From NCBI RefSeq assembly GCF_020171985.1, contig NZ_JAIVAL010000010.1:42890-106889 (forward strand): DNA of 64,000 nt, read 5' to 3'. This document shows, piece after piece, positions 44,530 to 53,259 of this stretch. Under the pieces are notes generated by a model, which was not told the origin of the DNA, searched no databases, and worked only from the letters and a program-made list of their open reading frames with translations. Both the position numbers and the translations under genes were made by a program. Each line of letters begins with the position of its first letter. Position 1 is the stretch's first letter. The stretch comes from Halobacillus halophilus. GTDB taxonomy: Bacteria; Bacillota; Bacilli; Bacillales; Halobacillaceae.

Positions 44530-45717
44530 ATGCATACCACACCGTATATCATATTATTGTTCATTGGCTATCTTATTTTCACAATAGATAAGAAAAAAGA
44601 AGATCTACCCGTACCCCCGATTTTGACTTTAATAGGGATTAGTCTTTTCTTTATTCCCTACTTCTCATCTATAGAAATTACCGAAAACTTAATTTACCAT
44701 ATATTTTTGCCTGGTCTTTTGTTCACATCCGCTTATCGCTTTCCTCCCTCTGCTCTTAAAGAGAATGGAGGTATTATCGGTTTCTTTGCAACGATTGGCC
44801 TTGTACTTACAGTTATTCTGCTTGGTTCCATCATTTTTATTATTAGTACACCGTTTGTGTCTATGTCGTTTGCTGGGGCGATCTTAATTGCCGCCATGCT
44901 GACACCTACAGACCCGGTATCCGTGGCCTCCATTTTAAAGCAGTCCTCTGGAGACGAAATGATGGCAGACGTGGTGGAAGGAGAATCCTTAATCAATGAC
45001 GGCACCAGCATTGTCATCTTCTCTGTTGTATCAGGGATTTTCCTTAATAAGGAGCCCTTTTCCTTCAGCTTCTTTTTAGGAGAGTTCCTGCTAGTCTCAC
45101 TTGGTGGCATTTTCATTGGCATATTATTCGGCTGGCTGTTCAGTAAAGCTATTCATTTTACTCATCATAAAGAATATCAGGTGATGCTCAGCATTGTAGT
45201 AGCTTATGGTATTTTTAACCTTGCTGAATTCCTGGATTTATCCGGGGTATTAGCTACGGTATTCGCTGGTATCATGCTTTCCTTTGAATTCGGCCGGACA
45301 ATTAAAGAAGATCATTTTCGTGAATCGCTCGATAACTTCTGGGGCATTGTTGAGATCTCTATTCTTTCTTTATTATTCTTACTGATTGGTATTGTATCCG
45401 CTGACCATCTGTCCTTTAATTACTGGTGGCTGGCTGTATTGATTTTCATTGCCTCCATTATTGTGCGCTTCATCATCATAGCTGGAACGACGCAAGTATT
45501 TCCAAAATGGAGGAAAAAAATCGGCTGGCGGAAGTCCTTTCTTCTCAGCTGGTCGGGTTTAAAAGGAACTATGTCTGTTTTTCTTATTTTAAGCCTTTCC
45601 ACTCAGGGAGGAGACAGAACAGATCTCTTACTTTCATTAACATTTGCAGCCGTTCTGCTCTCTCTCATTATTCAAAGCATCGGCATTTACCCATTATCAA
45701 AGAGACTGCTCAAATAA
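44530..45717 (+). CDS. Na+/H+ antiporter, CPA1 (NhaP/NhaH-like)
   Basis: A 395-residue CPA1 antiporter with about 12 helices that exchanges Na+ (or Li+, K+) for protons. Ion-binding motifs are intact: AMLTPTDPVSVASI (helix 4, TDP) and VEGESLINDGTSIVIF (helix 5, ND). There is no long cytosolic C-terminal domain, as in prokaryotic NhaP/NhaH. Enzymes of this type (NhaH) have been described in Halobacillus, which agrees with a halophilic host. Start behind GTAGGAGGG. It supports salt tolerance together with other antiporters outside the window. Confidence 0.88.
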   Translation: MHTTPYIILLFIGYLIFTIDKKKEDLPVPPILTLIGISLFFIPYFSSIEITENLIYHIFLPGLLFTSAYRFPPSALKENGGIIGFFATIGLVLTVILLGSIIFIISTPFVSMSFAGAILIAAMLTPTDPVSVASILKQSSGDEMMADVVEGESLINDGTSIVIFSVVSGIFLNKEPFSFSFFLGEFLLVSLGGIFIGILFGWLFSKAIHFTHHKEYQVMLSIVVAYGIFNLAEFLDLSGVLATVFAGIMLSFEFGRTIKEDHFRESLDNFWGIVEISILSLLFLLIGIVSADHLSFNYWWLAVLIFIASIIVRFIIIAGTTQVFPKWRKKIGWRKSFLLSWSGLKGTMSVFLILSLSTQGGDRTDLLLSLTFAAVLLSLIIQSIGIYPLSKRLLK

Positions 45718-45764
45718 CAAAGCTCTAGTAAAAATAATCGCATTTCCTCATCAAGACTTATTCA

Positions 45765-46318
45765 ACAACAGTGCCGGTTAGTTGAAGACTCGAATTCGAG
45801 ATAATTGGGTCCGTTACGTTAAATGGAAGTAGAGGCTAGTGGGGAAATAACTCGCTTTCCTGTGGGGGAACGGTGAGCTTCCTCACTCGTTTCACTCGCT
45901 GTGGGATCTCACCTGATTCCTTCTCCCACGGGAGTCTCGCCATTTCCCCACCAGCCCCACTTAGTTAGGAGAAACGGGCCCTTCAGAAAAGAAGTGCTTG
46001 GCTTCTATTACCTGCCCGAAATGTTTATGTATCGGACAATTAAGCAAAATTATCGACTTTAAAACGCCTTTCACTGCTTCATGTTATTTCCCTGAAAACG
46101 GGTACTTTTTGAGTGGTTTCGAGCCTCTCATTCGGCCAGGTCCGGAGGGGGATGATGGAGACTCCTGTGGGATGAACATGTTCGGTAAGATCCCGGAAGG
46201 CGGAGCCTGAGGAAGCTTACCCCATGCCCGCGGAAAGCGAAATCGTCCCCCGAAGGACTGTCCTCTCAACCTAAATATCTCGAAACTGAGTCTTCAAGTA
46301 ACGGGAGCTTTACTTTAA
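45765..46318. repeat. Composite intergenic element 8 (modules A then B)
   Basis: The left end AGACTCGAATTCGAGATA is at 45786-45803, preceded by GCCGGTTAGTTGA. Module A covers 45830-45965 with arms CCTGTGGG (45859-45866) and CCCACGGG (45925-45932). Module B covers 46138-46265; it has the GGTAAG/CTTACC hairpin but lacks the GTTCGAC and CCCTGC hairpins, a deletion of about 70 bp relative to elements 1 and 7. The right end TATCTCGAAACTGAGTCT is at 46276-46293, followed by CAAGTAACGGGAGCTTT. Confidence 0.85.
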
Positions 46319-46465
46319 AATCAAAATGGCAGATTTAAAAGAGTTAAAAAAGCATTCCCATTGAGATCTGGGCGGGCACAATTCAATTTTTATGCACTTC
46401 CATAGAGAGAGTGAATAAATCTCGATAGGAAAAAGTTAAACGAACAAAAACAAGGAGGATGAAGC

Positions 46466-46570
46466 ATGAATTCTTTATTTATTTCAATCATTATTATGGC
46501 TATAAGTGTAGCAGCATTGTTTCTCGTGTTCATACTTGTTCTTCTAAAAAGGAGTAAAAATAAGAAATGA
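46466..46570 (+). CDS. Small single-span membrane protein (34 residues)
   Basis: An ATG behind a near-perfect AAGGAGG site opens a 34-codon frame. It encodes one transmembrane helix (ISIIIMAISVAALFLVFILV, residues 7-26) and a basic tail (KRSKNKK), giving an N-out, C-in topology by the positive-inside rule. A perfect terminator follows the stop by about 20 nt. It is too short for usual gene finders. It looks like a genuine membrane peptide gene; toxin-like or regulatory roles are possible, but nothing in the sequence decides it. Confidence 0.7.
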   Translation: MNSLFISIIIMAISVAALFLVFILVLLKRSKNKK

Positions 46571-46585
46571 AAAGGAATGTCAGAT

Positions 46586-46626
46586 ATAATAAGCCCTTCT
46601 GTTCATGAACAGAAGGGCTTATTATG
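46586..46626. terminator. Bidirectional terminator
   Basis: A perfect 15-bp palindrome (AAGCCCTTCTGTTCA / TGAACAGAAGGGCTT) without spacer between the small membrane-protein gene and the converging ABC-F gene. Confidence 0.85.
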
Positions 46627-46641
46627 TATTAAAAAGTTTCA

Positions 46642-48225
46642 TCAAGAGTTTTGTTTTAATTGCTTTACTAGCTTTAGAGTTTCTTCATATTCCTTTTCAA
46701 GAAGAGATCGGTCTTCATTTATTCCGGGAATACTTAATCGACTAATAAGTTCAGATAGTTTCGTTTCAAGCGTCATCAAATTGTACACGTCCTCCTCTGC
46801 TTTCTGGGGTTTATTCAAGGCTTCCTGCCATTCTTGCCACGTTCCATCAAAATAGTTCAGTTTTTCCTGCTCGATGATCCATAACTGATCCGCTGTTTTC
46901 TCAACAAACGTCCGGTCATGGGTAACGTACAGAATCGTCCCAGGATAATCCTGCACCAACTTTTCCAAAGCTTCTATGGCTTCTATGTCCAGATGATTGG
47001 TCGGTTCATCTAATATAAGCAGCTGTGCTTCACTGACAAGCATCCTGGCCAGAACTAGCTTCACCCGTTCTCCGCCGCTTAACACCTGAATTTTTTTATG
47101 AATATCTTCCTCATAAAATCTGAGCCTGGCCAAGATAATCCGAATCATGGACTCCTCTAAACGACTCGTTTTCGACACATAACCTAAAACCGTTTCCTCA
47201 TCCGGAAGTGCTCCCATATTCTGATGAAAATATTCTGTCTTAACTCCTTTAGGAAACAACACTTTGTGATGATCAAGTAAATGTTGCAGAAACGTCGATT
47301 TACCAGCTCCGTTCGCTCCGATAAATGCAGTTTTTGCCCCCGTTTTCAATAAAATATCGTCTATGCGAAACAGAAATCTGTGTCCAGCCTGGATATCTAC
47401 TTCTCTTAACTGAAAGATATACTTACTATGGATCTTAGATTGCTGGTCCATTTCCAGCTTCACTTGATCCCATTCAAATGGCTTGTCAGGACGCTCTAAA
47501 CGATTCAGACGGCGTTCAAGAGTTTTCCCTGTTCGCTCTACTTTTTTCTGTCTGGCGGCTGCTTTATTTTTACCAAGCTGCCATTCAGAATTCCCCATAC
47601 GCCTGGGTGGCTTTCTCATCCCTTTGGATTGGGTCCGCTTTTGCTCAATCCGATTTTCAATTCGTTTCTTTTCCTGAAGGTACTGAAGATGCTTTTCCAT
47701 CTGTTGTTCTCGTTCCTGGTCTTTTTGCTGCAGATAAAAGGAATAGTTCCCATTAAACTCTCTAAGTATCCCATTTTCCAGCTCCCAGATCTTATGGCAC
47801 GTTCGGTCCAGGAGTGTTCGATCATGAGAGATGATTACACAGGCACCAGAATACTCCTGCAGGCGCTCCTCTAACGCTTCCATCCGCGACCAGTCTAAAT
47901 CATTCGTCGGTTCATCCAGAAACAATAGCGGGGCCTCATTCTGAAAGATAGCGTCAAGCTTGGCAAGCGTACGTTCTCCCCCGCTTTGATGCTCTTCTTT
48001 TGGACCTTTATGAATTTGGTCTAATCGATCATAATCTGTGTACCATTTAACCTGAGGTATTACCTCCAGTTCTCCGGATAAGTAGCGAAGGAGCATGGTT
48101 TTACCCTGTCCGTTCCTTCCCACTAAACCGATTTTCTCACCTTCGTGAATAGCTAATTCTTTTATATCCAGTAATGTTCGTTCTCCGATTGAATAGTGAA
48201 TATTTTTGGCATTCATCAATAACAT
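46642..48225 (-). CDS. ABC-F ribosomal protection protein (Vga/VmlR-like)
   Basis: A 527-residue ABC-F protein without membrane helices: two ATPase domains with Walker A GRNGQGKTM and GANGAGKST, signatures QSGGERT and LSGGERVKL, and Walker B LLFLDEPTNDLD and LLILDEPTNHLD. The interdomain linker is long and basic (MRKPPRRMGNSEWQLGKNKA), as in the antibiotic-resistance ABC-F proteins Vga, Lsa and VmlR, which enter the ribosomal E site and dislodge lincosamides, streptogramins A and pleuromutilins. The attenuator upstream fits drug-induced expression. Which drugs it affects is inference. Confidence 0.88.
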   Translation of the reverse strand: MLLMNAKNIHYSIGERTLLDIKELAIHEGEKIGLVGRNGQGKTMLLRYLSGELEVIPQVKWYTDYDRLDQIHKGPKEEHQSGGERTLAKLDAIFQNEAPLLFLDEPTNDLDWSRMEALEERLQEYSGACVIISHDRTLLDRTCHKIWELENGILREFNGNYSFYLQQKDQEREQQMEKHLQYLQEKKRIENRIEQKRTQSKGMRKPPRRMGNSEWQLGKNKAAARQKKVERTGKTLERRLNRLERPDKPFEWDQVKLEMDQQSKIHSKYIFQLREVDIQAGHRFLFRIDDILLKTGAKTAFIGANGAGKSTFLQHLLDHHKVLFPKGVKTEYFHQNMGALPDEETVLGYVSKTSRLEESMIRIILARLRFYEEDIHKKIQVLSGGERVKLVLARMLVSEAQLLILDEPTNHLDIEAIEALEKLVQDYPGTILYVTHDRTFVEKTADQLWIIEQEKLNYFDGTWQEWQEALNKPQKAEEDVYNLMTLETKLSELISRLSIPGINEDRSLLEKEYEETLKLVKQLKQNS

Positions 48226-48472
48226 AAAAAAATGACCTCCCTGTACGCTCCAGAGAAGTCATAGTCTGCTGCTTCAGCCATCCTTAAAAAAACATAAAGA
48301 TGCCCGGAAATCATACGTTTAAAGCAAGACAGACTAATCCTGTATCTGGAACGAGTAAAATTTCTTATTTACATACTCGTATAGTGACAGGATTAGTACT
48401 TCATCGCTTTAAACGTCAGTCCCTTCTATTTCATCTTCATTTATTATATGATGAACGAGAATATATTTGCAA
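48226..48472 (-). promoter_or_regulatory. Attenuator leader of the ABC-F gene
   Basis: On the minus strand, TTGCAA (48472-48467) and TATAAT (48448-48443), 18 bp apart, give a leader of about 210 nt. A large imperfect hairpin comes first: blocks 48406-48416/48315-48325, 48387-48397/48333-48343 and 48374-48380/48351-48357. Immediately before the start codon, GACTTCTCTG (48260-48251) pairs with CAGGGAGGTC (48243-48234) and is followed by ATTTTTTT, so one hairpin is both terminator and cover of the GGGAGG ribosome-binding site. Minute frames in the leader (for example ATG-AAG-TAC-TAA at 48404) could be leader peptides, but their ribosome-binding sites are weak. Confidence 0.75.
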
Positions 48473-48497
48473 GAAAATTCGGAAAGGGTGGATCAGC

Positions 48498-49019
48498 ATG
48501 GGGAAGGTCGTGTTATACATTGCACAAAGTCTGGATGGTTACATTTCCAGAGAAGACGGTTCAATTGATTGGCTTTGGGATGGACAGGATAGTGGAACGG
48601 ATTATGGTTTTGAAGCATTTTTCAATCAAATGGACACTGTGATTCTCGGGAGAAAGACTTACGAACAAATTTTTGAATTAGCGAGCGAGTTTCCTTATCA
48701 ATCTAAAGATGTCTATGTTGTAAGCCGTACGAAAGAAGGTCACGATTCCTATGCTACCTTCATTCAGCCCGAGCAAATCCTTCCGCTGCTGAATGTATTA
48801 AAAGAAGATAAAAATATCTGGCTGGTTGGCGGAGCACAGTTAATTGACCATTTTGTAAGCATGGGGCTTATTGATGAATATCATCTGGCGATTCAGCCCA
48901 CCTTGATCGGCAGTGGAATCCCCCTGTTCAAGCCGCACCAAAAAGAACAGCAGCTTAATTTATTAAATACCGAAAAGTTCGATGATGGGATGATTATGCT
49001 TACTTATCAGCTTAAATAG
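48498..49019 (+). CDS. Dihydrofolate reductase-like protein (RibD C-terminal domain family)
   Basis: A 173-residue protein of the DHFR/RibD-C fold (YyaP/YwjB-like in Bacillus). It opens KVVLYIAQSLDGYISREDGS, with DTVILGRKTYEQI and WLVGGAQLIDHF as the NADPH-binding segments. Such proteins are related to, but distinct from, true dihydrofolate reductase; substrate unknown. The frame runs 66 codons further upstream into the ABC-F leader hairpins; the ATG at 48498, behind GAAAGGGTGG, is the plausible start. Transcribed divergently from the ABC-F gene. Confidence 0.85.
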   Translation: MGKVVLYIAQSLDGYISREDGSIDWLWDGQDSGTDYGFEAFFNQMDTVILGRKTYEQIFELASEFPYQSKDVYVVSRTKEGHDSYATFIQPEQILPLLNVLKEDKNIWLVGGAQLIDHFVSMGLIDEYHLAIQPTLIGSGIPLFKPHQKEQQLNLLNTEKFDDGMIMLTYQLK

Positions 49020-49097
49020 GTAGAGTACTCTAAAATCTACTATTAGTTAGTGGCCCTCATACTTTAATAAAGTTCATCTAGGAAAAGGAGGAAGTTT

Positions 49098-50078
49098 ATG
49101 TTTCCAGATAAATTAAAACAAGGGGATGAAATACGGGTAATCTCCCCTGCTGAAAGCCTGGCTATTATTGCTGAAGATCAGCGCAGACTCGCCATTCAGC
49201 GCTTGGAACAGCTTGGTGTCCAGGTTAGTTATAGTACATATGCGGAGACACGCGATGATTCTGCTCTTTCCCAATCCATTGAAAAAAGAGTCGCCGATCT
49301 TCACGAAGCTTTTACTGACGAGCGCGTTACCATGATCCTTACTACGATTGGAGGTTTTGACAGTAACCAGCTGCTTCGATATATAGATTATGATCTGATC
49401 CGTCAAAACCCCAAAATCCTCTGCGGCTTTTCGGACATCACGGTTCTTTCGAATGCCATTTATCAAAAGACTGGCCTTGTGACTTATAGCGGCCCCCACT
49501 TTTCTACATTTGGCATGAGAAAAGGAATTGAATATACGTGGGAACATTTTAGGCAGGTGTTCACCCAAACCACTCCTTATTTTATAGAACAGGCGGATCA
49601 CTGGAGCGACGACCGCTGGTTCCTGGATCAGGAGAATCGTCATTTTTATAAAAATGATGGATATGTTGTCATTAATGAAGGCAAGGCAATAGGCCGTACT
49701 CTTGGAGGGAATTTATGTACATTAAATCTTCTTCAGGGGACCGAATTCATGCCTGTACTTGAGAACACCATTCTTTTTCTTGAGGATGATGAATTGACCA
49801 TGCCGCAAACCTTTGACCGCGATCTGCAGTCCCTTATTCATCAGCCCGGGTTTGAAAAGGTGAAGGGACTTGTCATCGGCCGTTTTCAAAAAGAATCCAA
49901 CGTCAGCCTGGATCACCTCCACGAGATCATTAAATCGAAGGAGGAACTCGCAAATATCCCGGTCATTGCTCAGGCGAGCTTCGGCCATACCACACCCCAG
50001 TTCACTTTTCCTATCGGTGGGAAGGCCGCCATTCAGGCTTTCGGTCAAGAAGCTTCCATTCAAATGACAGAGTACTAA
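49098..50078 (+). CDS. S66-family peptidase, MccF/LD-carboxypeptidase-like
   Basis: A 326-residue serine peptidase of family S66. The nucleophile Ser lies in CGFSDITVLSNA (about residue 116), the Glu in ILFLEDDELT, and the His in ASFGHTTPQF, which form the Ser-Glu-His set. The insertion and GFDSNQLL segment resemble MccF proteins, which cleave the amide in microcin C and aminoacyl-sulfamoyl nucleotides; the other family branch cuts LD-peptide bonds in peptidoglycan. No signal peptide, so a cytosolic detoxifying or recycling role fits. Start behind AAAAGGAGG. Confidence 0.88.
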   Translation: MFPDKLKQGDEIRVISPAESLAIIAEDQRRLAIQRLEQLGVQVSYSTYAETRDDSALSQSIEKRVADLHEAFTDERVTMILTTIGGFDSNQLLRYIDYDLIRQNPKILCGFSDITVLSNAIYQKTGLVTYSGPHFSTFGMRKGIEYTWEHFRQVFTQTTPYFIEQADHWSDDRWFLDQENRHFYKNDGYVVINEGKAIGRTLGGNLCTLNLLQGTEFMPVLENTILFLEDDELTMPQTFDRDLQSLIHQPGFEKVKGLVIGRFQKESNVSLDHLHEIIKSKEELANIPVIAQASFGHTTPQFTFPIGGKAAIQAFGQEASIQMTEY

Positions 50079-50098
50079 CTGCACCCGAATATATTAAA

Positions 50099-50127
50099 CA
50101 AAAGGACGGGCTGAGCCGTCCTTTCTA
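50099..50127. terminator. Bidirectional terminator
   Basis: Arms AAAGGACGG and CCGTCCTTT enclose GCTGAG between the S66 peptidase gene and the converging SDR gene. Confidence 0.82.
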
Positions 50128-50131
50128 GTTG

Positions 50132-50890
50132 TTATTCGTTAACCAAATCATACACTTTATATACTTTTCCATTCTCAATGTCTTTAGGTTCATTGATGAG
50201 ATCCATAAGAATCGATGCTACTTCATGCGGAGATCTCAGCTGACCTTCTTCCTTCATCTGCTTAAATTTATCGACGTCTTTGAACTCTTCTTTAGAAGAT
50301 GAACGTATTTCGTCTTGCATATCCGTGTCCATGACCCCTGGGCTGAACGCCAATATAACATGCTGATTCCCTTCCTGCTCTAACGCAAGGGTGGATGTAA
50401 ACCGATTAATAGCTGCTTTTGCACTGCTATATGTACTCCACCCGTGAACTGGACGTTCAGCTGCACCGGAAGTGATATTAATAATCGAAGTCCTGATTTC
50501 TTTTTTATTCGCTTCTGCCAGACAGCGATTAATCAAAAGAACAGGAGCTGTCACGTTTACCTGAAAGTGCTTTTGAACAGAAGCAGGTTCTAATTGTCCG
50601 ACCGGATTAATTGGCTCAATCACTCCTGCATTATTCACCAAATATACATAGTGGGTGTCCTCATGAAAAGCTTCCTTAACAATATTCTCAAGACTTTCCT
50701 CCAATTGGCCAGAGTCACTCAAGTCACATGAAATGTGGGTATAGCTGACCCCTCTTTCATCAGCCAGTTTCTGTAAAGATTTGTTTTCGTTTCTGGATAC
50801 AGAAATTAAATGAACATTCTTTTCAATAAATTGTTTCGCAATGGACTCTCCTAGTCCACGGGATGTTCCGGTAACAATAGCATATTGCAT
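50132..50890 (-). CDS. Short-chain dehydrogenase, benzil reductase (YueD)-like
   Basis: A 252-residue SDR with the cofactor loop TGTSRGLG (residues 7-14), NNAGV (about 90) and the catalytic Ser, Tyr and Lys in NITSGAAERP and YSSAKAAINRF. The overall sequence is closest, as far as I can judge, to the sepiapterin reductase-like (S)-benzoin-forming benzil reductase YueD of Bacillus. The physiological substrate of YueD is unknown. NADPH is likely because of the Arg in SVSRNENK after strand 2. GGAGG start. Confidence 0.82.
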   Translation of the reverse strand: MQYAIVTGTSRGLGESIAKQFIEKNVHLISVSRNENKSLQKLADERGVSYTHISCDLSDSGQLEESLENIVKEAFHEDTHYVYLVNNAGVIEPINPVGQLEPASVQKHFQVNVTAPVLLINRCLAEANKKEIRTSIINITSGAAERPVHGWSTYSSAKAAINRFTSTLALEQEGNQHVILAFSPGVMDTDMQDEIRSSSKEEFKDVDKFKQMKEEGQLRSPHEVASILMDLINEPKDIENGKVYKVYDLVNE

Positions 50891-51040
50891 GTAAAAATCC
50901 TCCTTTTAACTGCTATTTTTCATTATTCCCGACTTCCTGAATAGAAAACCTAACCGTGCCCGCAGACTGCTTTACATCTATAATAGCAGCGTATATGATA
51001 AATGAAGCACGAGTTTGACTGATAGAAGAAGGAGTCTGAC

Positions 51041-51676
51041 ATGAAGTATCTCTACTTATTTATCATTTATGCAGGCGGGCTCGTAATCTCCAGTCTGGGT
51101 CTTGCCCTGATTATTAAATCTGGTTTGGGAGTAGGACCTGCCGATAGTATAGCTGTAGGTCTATCTATGCGCTTTCCGGTTACGGTAGGATCCGTTATGA
51201 TTGCAGCTTTTGTCATATTACTGCTACTTAATGCGTGGCTTGAAAAAAAACGGCCGCAGTATGAATCTCTCATCCCCATTATTATAAGGGGGCGGACCGT
51301 AGATCTGTTTTTATACGGGATGCTTGAAAACGCAAATTATGAAGTATGGTGGACTCAGTGGGGGACCTTTTCCCTGGGATTGCTCGCAACGGCTCTGGGC
51401 GTGGCTGTTTATTTACGCACCCCTTTCCCAAGAATTCCGCTCGACCACTTTATGATGATTATGAATGAAAAAACCAAACAGTCCAAAGGCTTTATCCGGA
51501 TTATAGCAGAATCAGCTATGGCTCTTGTCGGCTATCTTTTAGGCGCTCCAGTGGGCATAGGAACACTTATCGTCGCTTTATTATTAGGCCCCTTCATCCA
51601 ATGGTCTTATTTCTGGGCGCGTCCGATTGCAAGGCTATGGTCAGATTCCGCCCGTTCTTCAAGTGCGTCGGACTGA
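51041..51676 (+). CDS. YczE/YitT-family integral membrane protein
   Basis: A 211-residue membrane protein with about five helices. GLALIIKSGLGVGPADSIAV (residues 20-39) and RTPFPRIPLDHFMMIMNE are the conserved segments of the YczE/YyaS/YitT group. YczE is needed for surfactin production in B. subtilis, but the biochemical function of the family is unknown. AGAAGGAG precedes the ATG. Single gene with its own terminator; no lipopeptide synthetase is near. Confidence 0.82.
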   Translation: MKYLYLFIIYAGGLVISSLGLALIIKSGLGVGPADSIAVGLSMRFPVTVGSVMIAAFVILLLLNAWLEKKRPQYESLIPIIIRGRTVDLFLYGMLENANYEVWWTQWGTFSLGLLATALGVAVYLRTPFPRIPLDHFMMIMNEKTKQSKGFIRIIAESAMALVGYLLGAPVGIGTLIVALLLGPFIQWSYFWARPIARLWSDSARSSSASD

Positions 51677-51680
51677 ATAA

Positions 51681-51715
51681 CAAAAAAGCGTGAAACAGTG
51701 TTTCACGCTTTTTTA
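51681..51715. terminator. Bidirectional terminator
   Basis: Arms AAAAAAGCGTGAAAC and GTTTCACGCTTTTTT meet around a very short loop between converging genes. Confidence 0.85.
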
Positions 51716-51728
51716 GATTTATTTTTCT

Positions 51729-52169
51729 TTATTCATCGGTGAAATTAAGTTTTGTTACTCCAGTTTCTTCTAACTTCTGACCAATTTTTTCTTCTATTTT
51801 CACACGTTCCTCCATCATTTCATCGGTCATCTTGTCCTGACTCGTTCCATAACGCTCGGCCATTTCTTTATCAGCCAGTTTTTCGACTAGCTTATCCCAG
51901 AAACTGAACTCATCGTATTCCTCTACGTACGTATCGAGCAGCTTAGATTCATAATCAACATCCAGATCATAAATGTCCATTTCCTCTTGGTGAACAACTC
52001 GATCCTCAAGTCCCGCTTCTTTAAACTTGGCAAGAACAAGCTCTCGTACATCCTCAAACTCTTCATCTAATTCCATACGGGTGGAATTAACCATCCAAGT
52101 GCCCAAATATACGGTCTCTACTAATTTTTCATACTGTTTCTGAGATAGCTCAATATTGACTTTTCCCAT
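51729..52169 (-). CDS. Uncharacterised acidic protein (146 residues)
   Basis: A 146-residue, highly acidic, mainly helical protein (ELDEEFEDVRELVLAKFKEA and DEEMMEERVKIEEKIGQK-like charge pattern in the last third). It has no Cys, no membrane segment and no recognisable motif. Such acidity is common in halophile cytosolic proteins but does not identify a function. AATGGAGGAA precedes the ATG. It is transcribed alone. I do not recognise the family. Confidence 0.7.
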   Translation of the reverse strand: MGKVNIELSQKQYEKLVETVYLGTWMVNSTRMELDEEFEDVRELVLAKFKEAGLEDRVVHQEEMDIYDLDVDYESKLLDTYVEEYDEFSFWDKLVEKLADKEMAERYGTSQDKMTDEMMEERVKIEEKIGQKLEETGVTKLNFTDE

Positions 52170-52238
52170 TCTTATTCCTCCATTTCATCAATGGTTCGTA
52201 GGAATTATATCATAATTCCTTTCTATAACACCAAAGAA

Positions 52239-52283
52239 CGAAAAAGCGGTATGACAGCCAGGGGCCAAGCATACCGCTTTTAC
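52239..52283 (-). terminator. Intrinsic terminator of dat
   Basis: A 12-bp stem (AAAAGCGGTATG / CATACCGCTTTT) with a 16-nt loop that contains a small GGCC-type inner hairpin; T-rich on the minus strand. Confidence 0.75.
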
Positions 52284-53174
52284 TTATTGAGCTTTTTGAT
52301 TACTTCTGAAGATGGAGGCATCCGGAGAGATACCGGCTTCCTCTTCGTACCGCTGCTGCAGAATACGCGTCACAGCCCCTGGGTTCCCATCTCCAATCTG
52401 CAGATGATCCACTTTTAAGATCGGCATAATCTCAGATGTACTGCTGGATAAAAATAATTCATCTGCGTATTGAAGATCTTCAATTTCAAACGATTCTTCT
52501 ACAAAATCAATGTTCTGAGAGTCACAGAAAGCTTCCACACGCATTCTTACACACCCATGCAGAATATTTTTCTTAGCGGGGTGTGTATAGACCTTACCAT
52601 TCTTCACCATGTACACATTGGATGAACTACATTCGGTAACTTCACCGTCTTTATGAAGCACAGCTTCGTAACAACCCTGTTCTTCAGCTGCTTGTTTAGC
52701 CATAACATTTGGAAGCAGATTCAGGCTTTTAATGTAGCACCAGTCCCAGCGCACGTCTTCATGGGTTATAGTGTGGACCCCGCCAGCTATTAGATCCGTT
52801 GGACGCGGCAAATCTTTAACATAAGCGTACAGATTAGCTGCTGTGTCTTTAGGAAATGCATGATTCCTTGGGGCAGAACCACGTGTAATTTGCAAGTACA
52901 CTTTCGCATCGCTTTCTACCTTATTGATTTCCAGTAGACGTTTTAAATGATCATACATTTCTTCCTGAGTATAGGGCACATTTATTTTTACAGCGGCTGC
53001 TGATCTATATAAACGCTCTACATGCTCTTTTAACAGATAAAATTTGCCGTTATAGACGCGGATCACTTCGTAAATTCCATCGCCGAACTGCAACCCCCGT
53101 TCTTCAAACGGATAGCGGAGTTCATCCTGATGAATAAAATCGTCTTCTGTTAGTATGCGATCATAAATGGTCAT
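52284..53174 (-). CDS. dat: D-amino-acid transaminase
   Basis: A 296-residue fold type IV PLP enzyme that converts D-alanine and 2-oxoglutarate to pyruvate and D-glutamate, supplying D-Glu for cell-wall synthesis. The PLP lysine is K149 in CYIKSLNLLPNV; ERGLQFGDGIYEVIR at the N-terminus and GEVTECSSSNVYMVKNG (phosphate-binding Glu and Ser/Thr) are diagnostic, as is the SSSTSEIMPI segment. Length is slightly over the 283 of the Bacillus enzyme. GGAGGACG precedes the ATG. It is downstream of the UMP-kinase-like gene on the same strand. Confidence 0.93.
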   Translation of the reverse strand: MTIYDRILTEDDFIHQDELRYPFEERGLQFGDGIYEVIRVYNGKFYLLKEHVERLYRSAAAVKINVPYTQEEMYDHLKRLLEINKVESDAKVYLQITRGSAPRNHAFPKDTAANLYAYVKDLPRPTDLIAGGVHTITHEDVRWDWCYIKSLNLLPNVMAKQAAEEQGCYEAVLHKDGEVTECSSSNVYMVKNGKVYTHPAKKNILHGCVRMRVEAFCDSQNIDFVEESFEIEDLQYADELFLSSSTSEIMPILKVDHLQIGDGNPGAVTRILQQRYEEEAGISPDASIFRSNQKAQ

Positions 53175-53259
53175 GAGATCGTCCTCCTTACAAATTCATT
53201 CATTAACGCCTAGTTTATCAAAAAAATTTATATTCAAACACGTTTTTACTTATAATCCA

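Noticed and set aside
48300..48497. Upstream extension of the DHFR-like protein by 66 codons
   Set aside because: The extension runs through the hairpins of the divergent ABC-F leader and resembles no DHFR-family N-terminus; ATG 48498 has its own ribosome-binding site.
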